Position numbers and translations under genes: made by a program
From: Bog-473 sp963764305
GTDB lineage: Bacteria; Actinomycetota; Acidimicrobiia; Acidimicrobiales; RAAP-2
Assembly: GCA_963764305.1 (NCBI GenBank)
Contig: CAVXSD010000010.1
Location: forward strand, 434,001 to 498,000
Length of the DNA: 64,000 nt
Direction: 5' to 3'
In this document: positions 45,997-54,289 of the stretch, piece after piece
Layout of the letters: each line of letters begins with the position of its first letter
How positions within the stretch are numbered: the stretch's first letter is position 1
Notes under the pieces: model-generated
What the model was told of the DNA's origin: nothing
The model's input: the letters and a program-made list of their open reading frames with translations, nothing else
Databases searched by the model: none

Positions 45997-47508
45997 ATGG
46001 GGTCCACCATGGCGCAACGCAGGACCCACTTCGACGTCCTGATCGTGGGTGCCGGCCTTTCCGGCATCGGCGCCGGTCACTACCTCCAGACTGAGTGTCC
46101 GTGGGCCGACTACGCGATCTTCGAGGCCCGCGACACCATCGGCGGAACCTGGGACCTGTTCCGGTATCCCGGAATACGTTCCGACTCGGACATGCACACG
46201 TTGGGCTATTCGTTCCGGCCCTGGGATGGCGAGAAGTCGATCGCCGACGGTGATTCCATACTGCAGTACATCAAGGACACGGCGCGGGAGTCCGGTGTCG
46301 ACAACCACGTCCGCTTCAACCACCGGATCACCGTCGCCGAATGGTCGACACCAGACTCGCTCTGGCACATCACGGCGGAGAGGACGGACACCGGCGAGAT
46401 CATCCACCTGACGGCAGGCTTCCTCTTCTCCTGCAGCGGCTACTACCGCTACGACCACGGCTATCTGCCCGACTTCGACGGAATGGACGACTTCGCCGGC
46501 ACGATCGTGCATCCGCAGGCGTGGCCGGAGGTGCTCGACTTCGCCGGAAGGAAGGTCGTCGTCATCGGCAGCGGGGCAACGGCTGTCACGCTCGTTCCTG
46601 CGCTGGCACGCTCGGCCGCCCACGTGACGATGCTCCAGCGGTCGCCGACCTACATCGCCTCGCTGCCGGAGAAGAGTCCCATCGTCGCCCCGCTGCGCAG
46701 AATCCTGCCGGCGAAACAGGCCGGATCAGCGGCGAAGTGGTTTCACGCCATCCTGGCCCAGGCCTTCTACCAGGCGAGCCGGAGGTACCAAATTGTCGTC
46801 CGGCGCATGCTGCTGAAGGGCTTGGAGCGCCAGCTGCCTTCCGGGTACGACATCGCCACCCACTTCACGCCCCGCTACGACCCTTGGGACCAGCGCTTCT
46901 GCGCCGTGCCCAACGGAGACCTCTTCAAGGCCATCTCGGCCGGGTCGGCGTCGGTCGTGACAGACCAGATCGAACGGTTCACCCAGAGCGGCCTCCTCCT
47001 CACCTCGGGCCGCGAGCTCGAGGCGGAAATCATCGTGACCGCCACCGGCCTCGAGTTGCTCTTCCTCGGCGGGATCGCACTCACGGTCGACGGCGAGCCC
47101 GTCGACCCCGCGACGAGGCTCACCTACAAGGGGATGATGATCGAGGGCGTGCCCAACATGGCGGTGGCCATCGGGTACACGAATGCGTCGTGGACACTGA
47201 AGTGTGACCTGACATGTGACTACGTGTGTCGCCTGCTTGTCCATATGCACGACCGGGGGCTGACGATGTGCGTGCCCCGGAACCGAGATGCGTCCGTTGC
47301 GGGCGGTCCAATCTTGGGACTGACGTCGGGCTACATCCAACGTTCGGCCCATCTCCTCCCCAAGCAAGGGACGAAGTACCCCTGGCAGGTCCACCAGAGC
47401 TACCTGCGCGACTACCGCGCCTTGAAGATGAGCGACGTCGAGGACACCGTCATGGAGTTCTCGCGGCCCGAGGTTCCGGAGAAGGCACTCGAGACCGTCG
47501 GGTCCTGA
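45997..47508 (+). CDS. Flavin-containing Baeyer-Villiger-type monooxygenase (EthA-like)
   Basis: 503 residues. An FAD-binding VGAGLSGIG at about 17-25, YAIFEARDTIGGTWDLFRYPGIRSDSDM (the BVMO GGTW-x-RYPG-RxD block), the BVMO fingerprint FAGTIVHPQAWP at about 166-177, and a second Rossmann motif VVIGSGATAV at about 188-197 for NADPH. The enzyme inserts oxygen into ketones or oxidises S/N atoms. ATG 45997 or ATG 46009 fit equally. The SDR gene follows by 20 nt, suggesting an alcohol-ketone-ester oxidation route. Confidence 0.94.
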   Translation: MGSTMAQRRTHFDVLIVGAGLSGIGAGHYLQTECPWADYAIFEARDTIGGTWDLFRYPGIRSDSDMHTLGYSFRPWDGEKSIADGDSILQYIKDTARESGVDNHVRFNHRITVAEWSTPDSLWHITAERTDTGEIIHLTAGFLFSCSGYYRYDHGYLPDFDGMDDFAGTIVHPQAWPEVLDFAGRKVVVIGSGATAVTLVPALARSAAHVTMLQRSPTYIASLPEKSPIVAPLRRILPAKQAGSAAKWFHAILAQAFYQASRRYQIVVRRMLLKGLERQLPSGYDIATHFTPRYDPWDQRFCAVPNGDLFKAISAGSASVVTDQIERFTQSGLLLTSGRELEAEIIVTATGLELLFLGGIALTVDGEPVDPATRLTYKGMMIEGVPNMAVAIGYTNASWTLKCDLTCDYVCRLLVHMHDRGLTMCVPRNRDASVAGGPILGLTSGYIQRSAHLLPKQGTKYPWQVHQSYLRDYRALKMSDVEDTVMEFSRPEVPEKALETVGS

Positions 47509-47528
47509 GACGGGAGACAGGAGCAGGG

Positions 47529-48390
47529 ATGAAGGACTTCACCGGCCGGGTGGCGGCCATCACCGGTGCCGGTTCGGGCATCGGACGGGCCCTTGCCAAC
47601 ACGCTCGCTCAGCGGGGGGCGCATCTATCGCTCAGCGACATCGACGACGCGGGCCTCGCCGAGACGGTGGCGCAGTGTGAGGGTTTCGGCGTGAAGATCA
47701 CGTCCCAGCACCTCGATGTCGCTGACAGGGATGCCGTGTACACCTGGGCCGACCGTGTGGCCGCTGATCACGGGAGCGTCAATCTCGTCTTCAACAATGC
47801 CGGTGTCGCGCTGGGCGCCAGCGTCGAGTCGATGTCCTACGAAGACTTTGAGTGGCTCATGAACATCAACTTCTGGGGCGTCGTCTATGGGTCGAAAGCC
47901 TTCCTGCCGCATTTGAAGGAATCCGGTCAGGGTCACATCGTGAATCTCTCGAGCGTCTTCGGTCTCATCAGCGTCCCTACGCAGTCCGCGTACAACGCCG
48001 CCAAGTTCGCCGTCCGTGGGTTCACCGACTCACTGCGGATGGAGCTCGAGATCGAAGGGGCCAACGTCTCGGTCACGACGATTCATCCCGGTGGCATCAA
48101 GACCAACATCGCGCGCAACGCCCGCATTGATGCGAGCGCCTATGACATTGCGGGGGATCCCGAGAAGGCGGTGAGAGACTTCGAGCGCGCGTTCATCACG
48201 AGCCCCGAGACGGCAGCAGAGCAGATCCTGACCGCGGTCCGCGGCGATCGCCGACACCGCGCTCATCGGCCCGGACGCCAAGGTGATCGATCTCGTCTCG
48301 CGTCTCCCGGCGACGCTGTACCAAAACGTCCTGACCCGCGGTGCCGCGTCCCTACTGCGTGACCCTGCCCGGGCGCGACGCCCCGTCTGA
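47529..48390 (+). CDS. Short-chain dehydrogenase/reductase, 1-nt frameshift near the C-terminus
   Basis: The Rossmann start GRVAAITGAGSGIGRALA, LVFNNAGVALG, the catalytic Ser in HIVNLSSVFG and the YxxxK pair in SAYNAAKFAVRG are all in place. At 48255 the frame leaves the family sequence; dropping one C restores TALIGPDAKVIDLVSRLPA and a stop at 48390 (about 286 residues), as in SDRs paired with monooxygenases. It would oxidise an alcohol to the ketone used by the preceding BVMO, or the reverse. The corrected 3' end overlaps the convergent TetR gene by 39 nt. Confidence 0.86.
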
Positions 48391-48987
48391 CGAGGCCCGC
48401 CCGCCGAAGCCGTTGAGCATGGCGCCGACAGCCAGCCGCCACCGGCGCTCGAGGGACTCCGTGGAGGTCCCGAGGCGACCTGCGGCCTCTGCGAAGGCCA
48501 TCCCCTGGATGAGGGCCACCAGCACGTGCGCAACATCTGTCTCGTCACCGCGGAGTCGACCCGCTTCGATACAGCGACGCACCCGGCCCACGATCAGGAC
48601 ACGGACCGAACTCGTCGCCGCTAGCTCGTCCGGCCCTGGCGAGAAGTCCGTGAACGGACGCGAGAACATGACCTCGGCCAGCTCGCGGTTGACTCGGATG
48701 AACCGGCGGTACGCCGCGGCCAGGGCCCACAGGTCGGCCACCGGATCAGGGGACTCAGCCAACGTCGCCAGCTCGCTGGCGAGCTGGCGGAAGCCCTCAA
48801 AGTAGAGCTCGCGCACGACACCCGACTTGTCACCGAACAGCTCGTAGAGCGCCGGGGCCGACGTGTCCGCCCGAGCCGCCAACGACCGCGCCGTGAGTCC
48901 TGCCGCGCCCTCCTCGGCGAGGAGGTCGACGGCGACCGCGAGGACTCGGGTCCGGAGCTCGGGGGTTCGCTGCTTCGTCCGAGGCAT
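48352..48987 (-). CDS. TetR-family transcriptional regulator
   Basis: 211 residues. The N-terminal HTH reads LAVAVDLLAEEGAAGLTARSLAARADTSAPALYELFGDKSGVVREL, about residues 15-60, followed by a TetR C-terminal domain (AAYRRFIRVNRELAEVMFSRPF). It is divergent from the crotonase gene, with an AT-rich 119-nt spacer that contains GAACA-T-TGTTC, a candidate operator. It may control the crotonase gene and perhaps the monooxygenase/SDR pair. Confidence 0.92.
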   Translation of the reverse strand: MPRTKQRTPELRTRVLAVAVDLLAEEGAAGLTARSLAARADTSAPALYELFGDKSGVVRELYFEGFRQLASELATLAESPDPVADLWALAAAYRRFIRVNRELAEVMFSRPFTDFSPGPDELAATSSVRVLIVGRVRRCIEAGRLRGDETDVAHVLVALIQGMAFAEAAGRLGTSTESLERRWRLAVGAMLNGFGGRASSDGASRPGRVTQ

Positions 48988-49036
48988 CAGAAGTGGCTTG
49001 TCGGATAGCGAATTTGACTCCTTGCCCCTTGTATAA

Positions 49037-49069
49037 GAACATTGTTCCGAAACATCGATTCAATATAGC
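49037..49069 (+). promoter_or_regulatory. Candidate promoter and operator of the crotonase gene
   Basis: TTGTTC (49042-49047) and TATAGC (49064-49069) are spaced 16 nt, an acceptable sigma-70-like promoter. The perfect palindrome GAACA-T-TGTTC (49037-49047) overlaps the -35, the expected place for TetR repression. Confidence 0.5.
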
Positions 49070-49088
49070 TGCACATTGCATCTGGAGA

Positions 49089-49116
49089 GGCCATGACAAA
49101 CAGGCCATGACAAACA
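49089..49116. repeat. 14-bp tandem duplication over a start codon
   Basis: GGCCATGACAAACA occurs at 49089-49102 and 49103-49116. It duplicates the start codon: the upstream ATG (49093) now opens a five-codon reading frame (MTNRP) whose TGA overlaps the real ATG at 49107. Confidence 0.93.
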
Positions 49117-49786
49117 CAGTCACCTATTCCCGGGCAGAGCTGGTCAGCATCGTCGAAATGGACGACGGGAAGGTGAACGTCTTCTCCATCCCGATGCTGC
49201 GATCCCTCCATGAGGCCTTCGACCAGGCCGAACGCGACCACACCGCCATCCTGCTCAAGGGGCGGCCTGGGTATTTCAGCGCGGGATTCGACCTGAAGAC
49301 GCTCAGCGGCCCGCACCGGGACGTCGTCACCATCCTCAGGCTCGGAGCGTCGTTGGCCGAGCGCATCCTTTCCTTCCCTGCGCCTGTGACAGTCGCGTGC
49401 ACCGGCCATGCCTTCCCCGCCGGTGCCTTCCTCTTGATGGCGGCGGACGCAAGGGTGGGCGCCGACGGACCATTCCTGCTGGGCCTCAACGAGGTCCGGA
49501 TCGGGCTCACGCTGCCGTGGTTCGCCGTCGTGCTCGCCCGACACCGTCTCACGCCGGCGCATTTCGATCACGCCGCCGTGACGGGCGAGATGTTCGACCC
49601 GAGACCGCCCGGGGAGCCGGCCTCCTCGACGCCGTGGTCCCGCCAGCGGAGCTCGACGGGGTCGCGCTCCACGTTGCCCAGGACCTGGGCTCGCTCGATC
49701 GCGCCGCCCATGTTGCGACCAAGCTGCGTATCCGCAAACTGGTCCTCGACGAGCTACGAGTTTCCATTGAGGCCGAGCTGGTCTGA
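49107..49786 (+). CDS. Enoyl-CoA hydratase/isomerase (crotonase) family protein, 1-nt frameshift
   Basis: The start is MTNTVTYSRAELVSIVEMDDG; oxyanion-hole segments appear as GRPGYFSAGFDLKTL and TGHAFPAGAFLLMAADARV, followed by GPFLLGLNEVRIGLTLPWFA. After GEMFDP the frame is lost at the CCC 49598-49600. One extra C gives ETARGAGLLDAVVPPAEL and runs to the stop at 49786 (about 226 residues). Catalytic Glu positions appear partly replaced (LNEVRIGL), so hydratase activity is not assured. GGAGAGG is placed for the upstream duplicated ATG at 49093 rather than for the true start. Confidence 0.84.
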
Positions 49787-49846
49787 CGATTCAATGGAGC
49801 AGAGAAGGGACCGAGAAGGGACTGGACACTCGGCCCCAATCGACCC

Positions 49847-50386
49847 ATGATCAAACATGTGGAATCTCCGTCGCTGCTGAAAACGATGATCCGTCTCCCA
49901 GGCGACCTGCTCCGACTTCCCTCCTCGACGCGTGCCGCGCTCGACGCGGTCCCCGACATCGCCGATCGGTTGGATCGCCTCACGACGCTGCTCGAACGGC
50001 TCGAGGGCGGCGTCAACCGGGCCGGCTCCGGGATCGACCTGGCGGCGCTCGGTATCTCAACCGCGGTCTCAGGGCTCGAGCAGGCGGTCAGCGCGCTCGA
50101 CTCGTCCCTCCCCTCTCTCTCCGACTCCGCCTCGGCGCTCCGTTTCCTGACCGAGCGGCTCAGCGGGGCCGCGATCCAACTGGCCAACGAACTCCCCAAC
50201 GCCACCCGGTCTCTTCAAGAGGTGTCGCCGGAACTCGCCGGTGTCGCCGGCTTGCTCAACGAGCGATTCACGCATCTCGATACGGTCGTGACCGAATTGG
50301 GGGGGCTCATGGAGTCGGTTTTCGGGACCATCCCGGGCATGCGCCGCGTCCTTCGCTCGACATCGGACCCGTTCGAACCGAACTGA
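49847..50386 (+). CDS. Helical protein of unknown function
   Basis: 179 residues with no membrane segment and long amphipathic helices (VPDIADRLDRLTTLLERLEGGVNRA; TAVSGLEQAVSALDSS; FLTERLSGAAIQLANEL), suggesting a coiled-coil or apolipoprotein-like surface-binding protein. The N-terminus has LLKTMIRLPGDLLRLPSSTRAALDAV. I do not recognise a family. It is 61 nt after the crotonase gene and 16 nt before the SCO6745-like gene, which has its own AAGGAGG site, so the three may be cotranscribed. Confidence 0.65.
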   Translation: MIKHVESPSLLKTMIRLPGDLLRLPSSTRAALDAVPDIADRLDRLTTLLERLEGGVNRAGSGIDLAALGISTAVSGLEQAVSALDSSLPSLSDSASALRFLTERLSGAAIQLANELPNATRSLQEVSPELAGVAGLLNERFTHLDTVVTELGGLMESVFGTIPGMRRVLRSTSDPFEPN

Positions 50387-50401
50387 ACCAAGGAGGCCCC
50401 A

Positions 50402-51205
50402 ATGGGCGCCGCAAATCAGGAGGTCGCGCTCGCCGTCGTAAAGGCGACCTCGGTGCCCATCCATGACATCGGGACTGCTGCCTATCTGAGCCCCGACATC
50501 GCCACATGGGCGGCCGAGTGGGGGTGGACCAATCCGTTCGCTTTCTACTTCGCCGGGCGGGGAGGCATGCTCGGAGATGTGGGGCACGATGTAGTGACGT
50601 CGGCCTTCGGGTGGTTTGCCCCGAGTGCGGTGCAGGCCATGTACTCCGAGGGCATCGACGTTGCGGGCGCCAGGGGTGCGGCAGCCCGGATGGCCGAGGC
50701 TCATGGGACCTGGGGCGAGAAGCATTACGGCGGCGTTGAGGGTCTTGACGAGATGGTCGCTACCACCGAGGAACTGGTCGACGGGCTCGAGGGTTCGGCA
50801 ATCCCCCTCTTCGTCGGGTGGCGCAATGCGGTCCGTTCGGAATCGGCCGCCGGCCGGGTGGCCCAACTCATGCAGATCCTCCGCGAGTGGCGGGGCGGGA
50901 TCCACCTGGTCGCGACCACCGCCGTGGGGCTGTCCCCCCTTGAGGCGATCCTCACCAACGAGGGTCCGGGTCAGGCCAAGTTCTTCGGATGGTCGGAGCC
51001 GTTTCCCGACTTCGCAGCCATTAAAGCGAAGCACGACGAGGCCGAGGAGATCACCGACCGGCTCTGTGCATCGGCGCTCGCAGGTGCGCTCAAAACCGCG
51101 AAGTACCGCGCGCTTCGAAGCCGGGGTGAGCGCCCTGCGGGCTGCCACCCCGTAGGCGCTCAGGAGCCTCTACGCCGGGGTGGGGCCGAACCGGGGACAG
51201 GCTAG
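50402..51205 (+). CDS. SCO6745-family helical protein
   Basis: 267 residues, mostly alpha-helical, without membrane segments. The conserved pattern of this actinobacterial family is visible in AYLSPDIATWAAEWGWTNPFAFYFAGRGGMLGDV, FGWFAPSAVQAMYSEG, WRNAVRSESAAGRVAQLMQILREWRGGIHLVA and LEAILTNEGPGQAKFFGW. The molecular function is unknown. AAGGAGGCCCC precedes the ATG. The last 35 residues after DRLCASALAG look unlike the family and may be read-through of altered sequence; tRNA genes follow. Confidence 0.75.
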   Translation: MGAANQEVALAVVKATSVPIHDIGTAAYLSPDIATWAAEWGWTNPFAFYFAGRGGMLGDVGHDVVTSAFGWFAPSAVQAMYSEGIDVAGARGAAARMAEAHGTWGEKHYGGVEGLDEMVATTEELVDGLEGSAIPLFVGWRNAVRSESAAGRVAQLMQILREWRGGIHLVATTAVGLSPLEAILTNEGPGQAKFFGWSEPFPDFAAIKAKHDEAEEITDRLCASALAGALKTAKYRALRSRGERPAGCHPVGAQEPLRRGGAEPGTG

Positions 51206-51258
51206 AGTAAGGGGCTGCTCAGCGACCGGCGAGACCGGCCGAGGAGCATCATTGCCAC

Positions 51259-51333
51259 GGACCTGTGGTGCAGCTCGGAGTGCACGCCGCCCTGTCAAGG
51301 CGGAGGTCGCGGGTTCAAATCCCGTCAGGTCCG
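51259..51333 (+). tRNA. tRNA-Asp (anticodon GUC)
   Basis: GGACCTG pairs with CAGGTCC at the 3' end, the anticodon arm CGCC-CTGTCAA-GGCG gives GUC, and the T arm GCGGG-TTCAAAT-CCCGT is canonical. CCA is not encoded. It lies 46 nt upstream of tRNA-Phe on the same strand. Confidence 0.95.
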
Positions 51334-51336
51334 CTG

Positions 51337-51373
51337 CCGAGTTCCGAACCGCCCCTGGGCGGCGGGAACTCGG
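51337..51373 (+). terminator. Strong hairpin between the two tRNA genes
   Basis: CCGAGTTCC (51337-51345) pairs with GGAACTCGG (51365-51373), and the loop holds an inner GCCC/GGGC pair. There is no U-tract, so it may be a terminator or a processing signal of a tRNA-Asp/tRNA-Phe transcript. Confidence 0.6.
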
Positions 51374-51379
51374 TGACCC

Positions 51380-51452
51380 GGTCGGGTAGCTCAGTTGGTA
51401 GAGCGCGCGCCTGAAAAGCGTGAGGTCCGCGGATCGATGCCGCGCCCGACCA
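51380..51452 (+). tRNA. tRNA-Phe (anticodon GAA)
   Basis: GGTCGGG pairs with CCCGACC, the D arm is GCTC-AGTTGGTA-GAGC, and the anticodon arm CGCGC-CTGAAAA-GCGTG gives GAA with one G-U pair. The T arm is CGCGG-ATCGATG-CCGCG: its loop starts with A instead of the nearly invariant T54. Its 3' 43 nt are part of a 47-bp sequence repeated at 54686. Confidence 0.92.
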
Positions 51453-51456
51453 CCGG
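51410..51456. repeat. attL-like 47-bp direct repeat (3' half of tRNA-Phe)
   Basis: 51410-51456, from the anticodon arm to just past the discriminator base, recurs exactly at 54686-54732, 3276 bp away in the same orientation. This is the arrangement left by integration of a mobile element into a tRNA 3' end. Confidence 0.93.
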
Positions 51457-52098
51457 GAAGTGCCCTACCAGGACTTGCATCTCCTCGACCGTGCCATCAG
51501 CCGAAGGATGACCGCCATCTCGTGAAGCGTGAGGTCAGGGTGTCGGCTTGCGTCACCCCTAAACGAATTCCCACGCCAGAGCGTCGTCCAGCGTATCGGC
51601 GGACACCCTTGGTCCCGGCGTGCACTCCGCGTGCCCTAACGGAGTTGGAACGAGTAACGAGAACGAGACACGTGTTTCGATCTTGGTCCCCCTGCGCCAC
51701 GTGTGGTTCGCGGAGACACCGTGGCGTGCTGCATCTCCGATGAGCGCGGAATAGAAGGACCCAGAGCTATGGAGGTTCTGCGAGTCGACCCATATAACGC
51801 GATGGGAAGAGCAGGACTACACAGATGAAGTTGAACTGGTTTGGAAGGTCGACGCCAGGTAACAAGTCAGGTGCTGCCTGCGGCTACGCGTACACAACTG
51901 CGTGCTCGAGATACTGCTGGACGAACCGGACGGCCATCGACCCCTCCCCCGCCGCCGATGCCACACGCTTGATGGCTGCTCGGTATCGGCTGTGGCAAGT
52001 CCCGACCGGGATCGATAATCCCGGGCATCTGGTTAAGTTCCCCTGGACTGCATGGTGACGTCATCCGAGGGCCGACAAAGCCGTGTTCGGGCCGGTGT
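51457..52098. other. Island left end, no intact gene
   Basis: The first 200 nt are a diverged copy of the sequence after the second 47-bp repeat (54733 onward). On the minus strand both copies encode similar peptide wording (SFRG, then TLHE and RLMARS or ALMPRS). The remainder to 52098 holds only short ORFs. No integrase is visible. Confidence 0.55.
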
Positions 52099-53862
52099 TC
52101 ACGAGGTAGCCCCCATATTCGAGGCTTGTCTGATAAGAGCTCCGTGCGCCCTCGTGGCAGCGAGGTGCTCCTGGAGCTGTTTGATCGCGCGCGCGCCATC
52201 GCCGACGGCTGCGGCAACGCGTCTGGTCGCTCCGCGCCGGACATCACCGACGGCATAGAGCCCGGGGATGCTCGCGGCGTTCGTGGCGAAAGGGTCAGCG
52301 CCGGCGAGCCGGCCGGTGAGGATGCTTCCCCACTCGTCCCGTCGGACTGTATCTGGCAGCCAGTCGGTTCGAGGCCGCCCGCCGATCAGCATGAACAGCC
52401 CGTGACAATCGAGGAACTCACGCTGGCGGGTGGCCGTGTCCTGGACCACAACTTGTTCGAGATGCGCGCCCCCGATCGCCTCGACGATCTCGCAGTGGTG
52501 ACGGATCTTGATGTTCGGAGCTGCCCGCAGCTCTTGGATGAGATAGTCGGACATGCTCGTGGCGAGTGAAGGCCCACGGACGACAAGGGTGACTGCGCTG
52601 GCGTACTTCGCGAGGTGGACGGCGGCCTGGCCAGCCGAGTTGCCACCCCCGACGACGATCACCGGCTGGTCGGCCATAAGTGGCGCTTCGGTAACGGCCG
52701 GGCCGTAGAAGACGCCGCGGCCGAGGAGCTCATTGACCCCTGGGACATCGAGGCGGGTGTAGGTGATGCCGGTGGCGACAATGACCGATGAGGCTCGTAT
52801 GCACGTGCCGTCCGAGAGCCCGATGCACAGCTCACCGTGCTCTGTTGCGTCGAGACCCGTCGCGCGGCGCATGAACAGGAACCGGGCCCCGAGGCCCCAC
52901 GCCTGGCGGTACATCGCCATAGCGAGGCGTGCACCGCTGATGCCGGCGGGGAAGCCCGGGTAGTTCCGGATGAGGGACGTCGATCCAGCCTGTCCGCCCG
53001 AGGCTTGAGGCTCGACCACGAGCGTGTCGAGCCCCTCCGAGGCCCCGTACACCGCCGCGGCAAGCCCGGCAGGGCCGGCACCTATGATTGCGATATCGAA
53101 GCGCCGGTCGGGCTCGACCGCGTCGTTCACTCCGAACGCGTCGGCGAGAGCCTCGTCGGATGGGTCCTCGAGCGCGGGCGAACCAGGGCGGAAACGGAAG
53201 ACCAACACCGGGAGCTCGACCCCGACGAGCCCGCGGTCATCGAGCAATGCCCGTCCCGCATCACTGTCGCCATCGTAGAAGCCGAATGGCACGTTGAAGC
53301 GGCTCATCAGGTCGCGAAGCTCGACCGCGCGCTGGGACCAGCGATCCCCGATGATCTGCACTGCTTCCGTGACCGCCGGACGACCCGAGGCCCACGACGC
53401 CAGGAGATCGGTCACCGCGAGGTGGAATTCCTCGTCAGCGGGGTGCTCAGGGCGCCACAGCCAGCGATCGAGGTCCCCTCGAACGAGCGCCTCAACCGTC
53501 CGCCGGCGCGCCTCGAAGTCACCCCACCGGATGACGATGGCGCGCTTGGCCTGGGGATGGATGGAACCGGCATGCCCCAGGAAGTTGAGGCCATCGTCGG
53601 CGTGACATGGACAGGCGACCAGAAGCGCAACGGGGCGCCCGTTCGTGCGTAGGTCGTGCAATGCGGCGAGCGCTGCCTCGGGCGTTGTCCAGATCGCGAG
53701 GTCGTAGTCGCGGCCGTAGCGATCATCGAGCTCTTGCCCGATACCATCCCGGTCCTCCGCGTTGCCTGCCAGCACGCCGATCACACCGCGGCGGGGAACG
53801 TTCTCCATCTGCAGTTCGAACGATGCTTCACGGGGTGATATGCGGGTCACGGTCACTGTCAC
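52099..53862 (-). CDS. Receiver-fused thioredoxin-reductase-like FAD oxidoreductase lacking the CxxC
   Basis: 587 residues. Residues about 22-130 resemble a response-regulator receiver, but where a phospho-Asp is expected the sequence reads VALLVACPCHADDG. Residues about 140-230 form a small alpha/beta domain (FNVPFGFYDGDSDAGRALL). The TrxR-type FAD/NAD(P)H part starts IAIIGAGPAGLAAAVYGASEGL and includes NYPGFPAGISG, VIVATGITYTRLDVPG, VVGGGNSAGQAAVHLA and GLYAVGDVR. The TrxR active site is FYGPAVTEAP, with no cysteines. It is known as a fused regulator/TrxR-like family; electron acceptor unknown. It is divergent from the HxlR gene across a perfect operator. Confidence 0.88.
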   Translation of the reverse strand: MTVTVTRISPREASFELQMENVPRRGVIGVLAGNAEDRDGIGQELDDRYGRDYDLAIWTTPEAALAALHDLRTNGRPVALLVACPCHADDGLNFLGHAGSIHPQAKRAIVIRWGDFEARRRTVEALVRGDLDRWLWRPEHPADEEFHLAVTDLLASWASGRPAVTEAVQIIGDRWSQRAVELRDLMSRFNVPFGFYDGDSDAGRALLDDRGLVGVELPVLVFRFRPGSPALEDPSDEALADAFGVNDAVEPDRRFDIAIIGAGPAGLAAAVYGASEGLDTLVVEPQASGGQAGSTSLIRNYPGFPAGISGARLAMAMYRQAWGLGARFLFMRRATGLDATEHGELCIGLSDGTCIRASSVIVATGITYTRLDVPGVNELLGRGVFYGPAVTEAPLMADQPVIVVGGGNSAGQAAVHLAKYASAVTLVVRGPSLATSMSDYLIQELRAAPNIKIRHHCEIVEAIGGAHLEQVVVQDTATRQREFLDCHGLFMLIGGRPRTDWLPDTVRRDEWGSILTGRLAGADPFATNAASIPGLYAVGDVRRGATRRVAAAVGDGARAIKQLQEHLAATRAHGALIRQASNMGATS

Positions 53863-53881
53863 AGCGCTCCTTGCCGGTGCT

Positions 53882-53908
53882 AAGGTGTTACGGAACCCGT
53901 AACACCTT
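53882..53908. promoter_or_regulatory. Perfect 12+12 bp operator between HxlR and the flavoenzyme gene
   Basis: AAGGTGTTACGG (53882-53893) and CCGTAACACCTT (53897-53908) form a perfect inverted repeat with a 3-nt centre. A further half-site, GGTACCGTAACGG, lies at 53916-53928. The palindrome is 20 nt upstream of the flavoenzyme start and is a strong candidate for HxlR binding. Confidence 0.8.
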
Positions 53909-53956
53909 CAAAGAGGGTACCGTAACGGAAATCGAAACACAAGCAGAAAGTTCACG

Positions 53957-54289
53957 ATGCCATCTACAACCCCGAGACCAGGACAGCCATTGCGCTCGTC
54001 GAGGACAGGACGGCCGATCATGGCTGCCCTCGACCTCCTCGGCCGTCGATGGGCCTTGCGCGTGTTGTGGGAACTTCAAGCCGAACCTGTCGGCGCTCGC
54101 TCGCTTCTCTCTCGTTGTGAGGGCCTTTCGCCAAGCGTGATGTACGACCGTCTGCGAGAACTGACAGAGGCCGGGCTCATCTGCCGCCAAGGTCAAGACT
54201 ATGCGCTCACCCCCCTTGGGCGCGCCCTCCGCGACGCGCTAGCTCCCCTTGACGCCTGGTCGAAGCGGTGGGCGAAGCAGGTCGGTTAA
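53957..54289 (+). CDS. HxlR-family winged-helix regulator
   Basis: 110 residues. The HxlR pattern is clear: MAALDLLGRRWALRVLWEL, LLSRCEGLSPSVMYDRLRELTEAGLICR, then the wing DYALTPLGRAL and APLDAWSKRWA. HxlR proteins sense aldehydes, quinones, disulfide stress or redox state and control divergent redox enzymes. That fits the adjacent receiver-fused flavoenzyme and the shared palindrome. It is the only regulator inside the tRNA-Phe island. No conserved Cys is near the HTH N-terminus, so a Cys-switch like HypR is unlikely; two Cys (in SRCEG and LICRQ) could still act. Confidence 0.9.
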   Translation: MPSTTPRPGQPLRSSRTGRPIMAALDLLGRRWALRVLWELQAEPVGARSLLSRCEGLSPSVMYDRLRELTEAGLICRQGQDYALTPLGRALRDALAPLDAWSKRWAKQVG

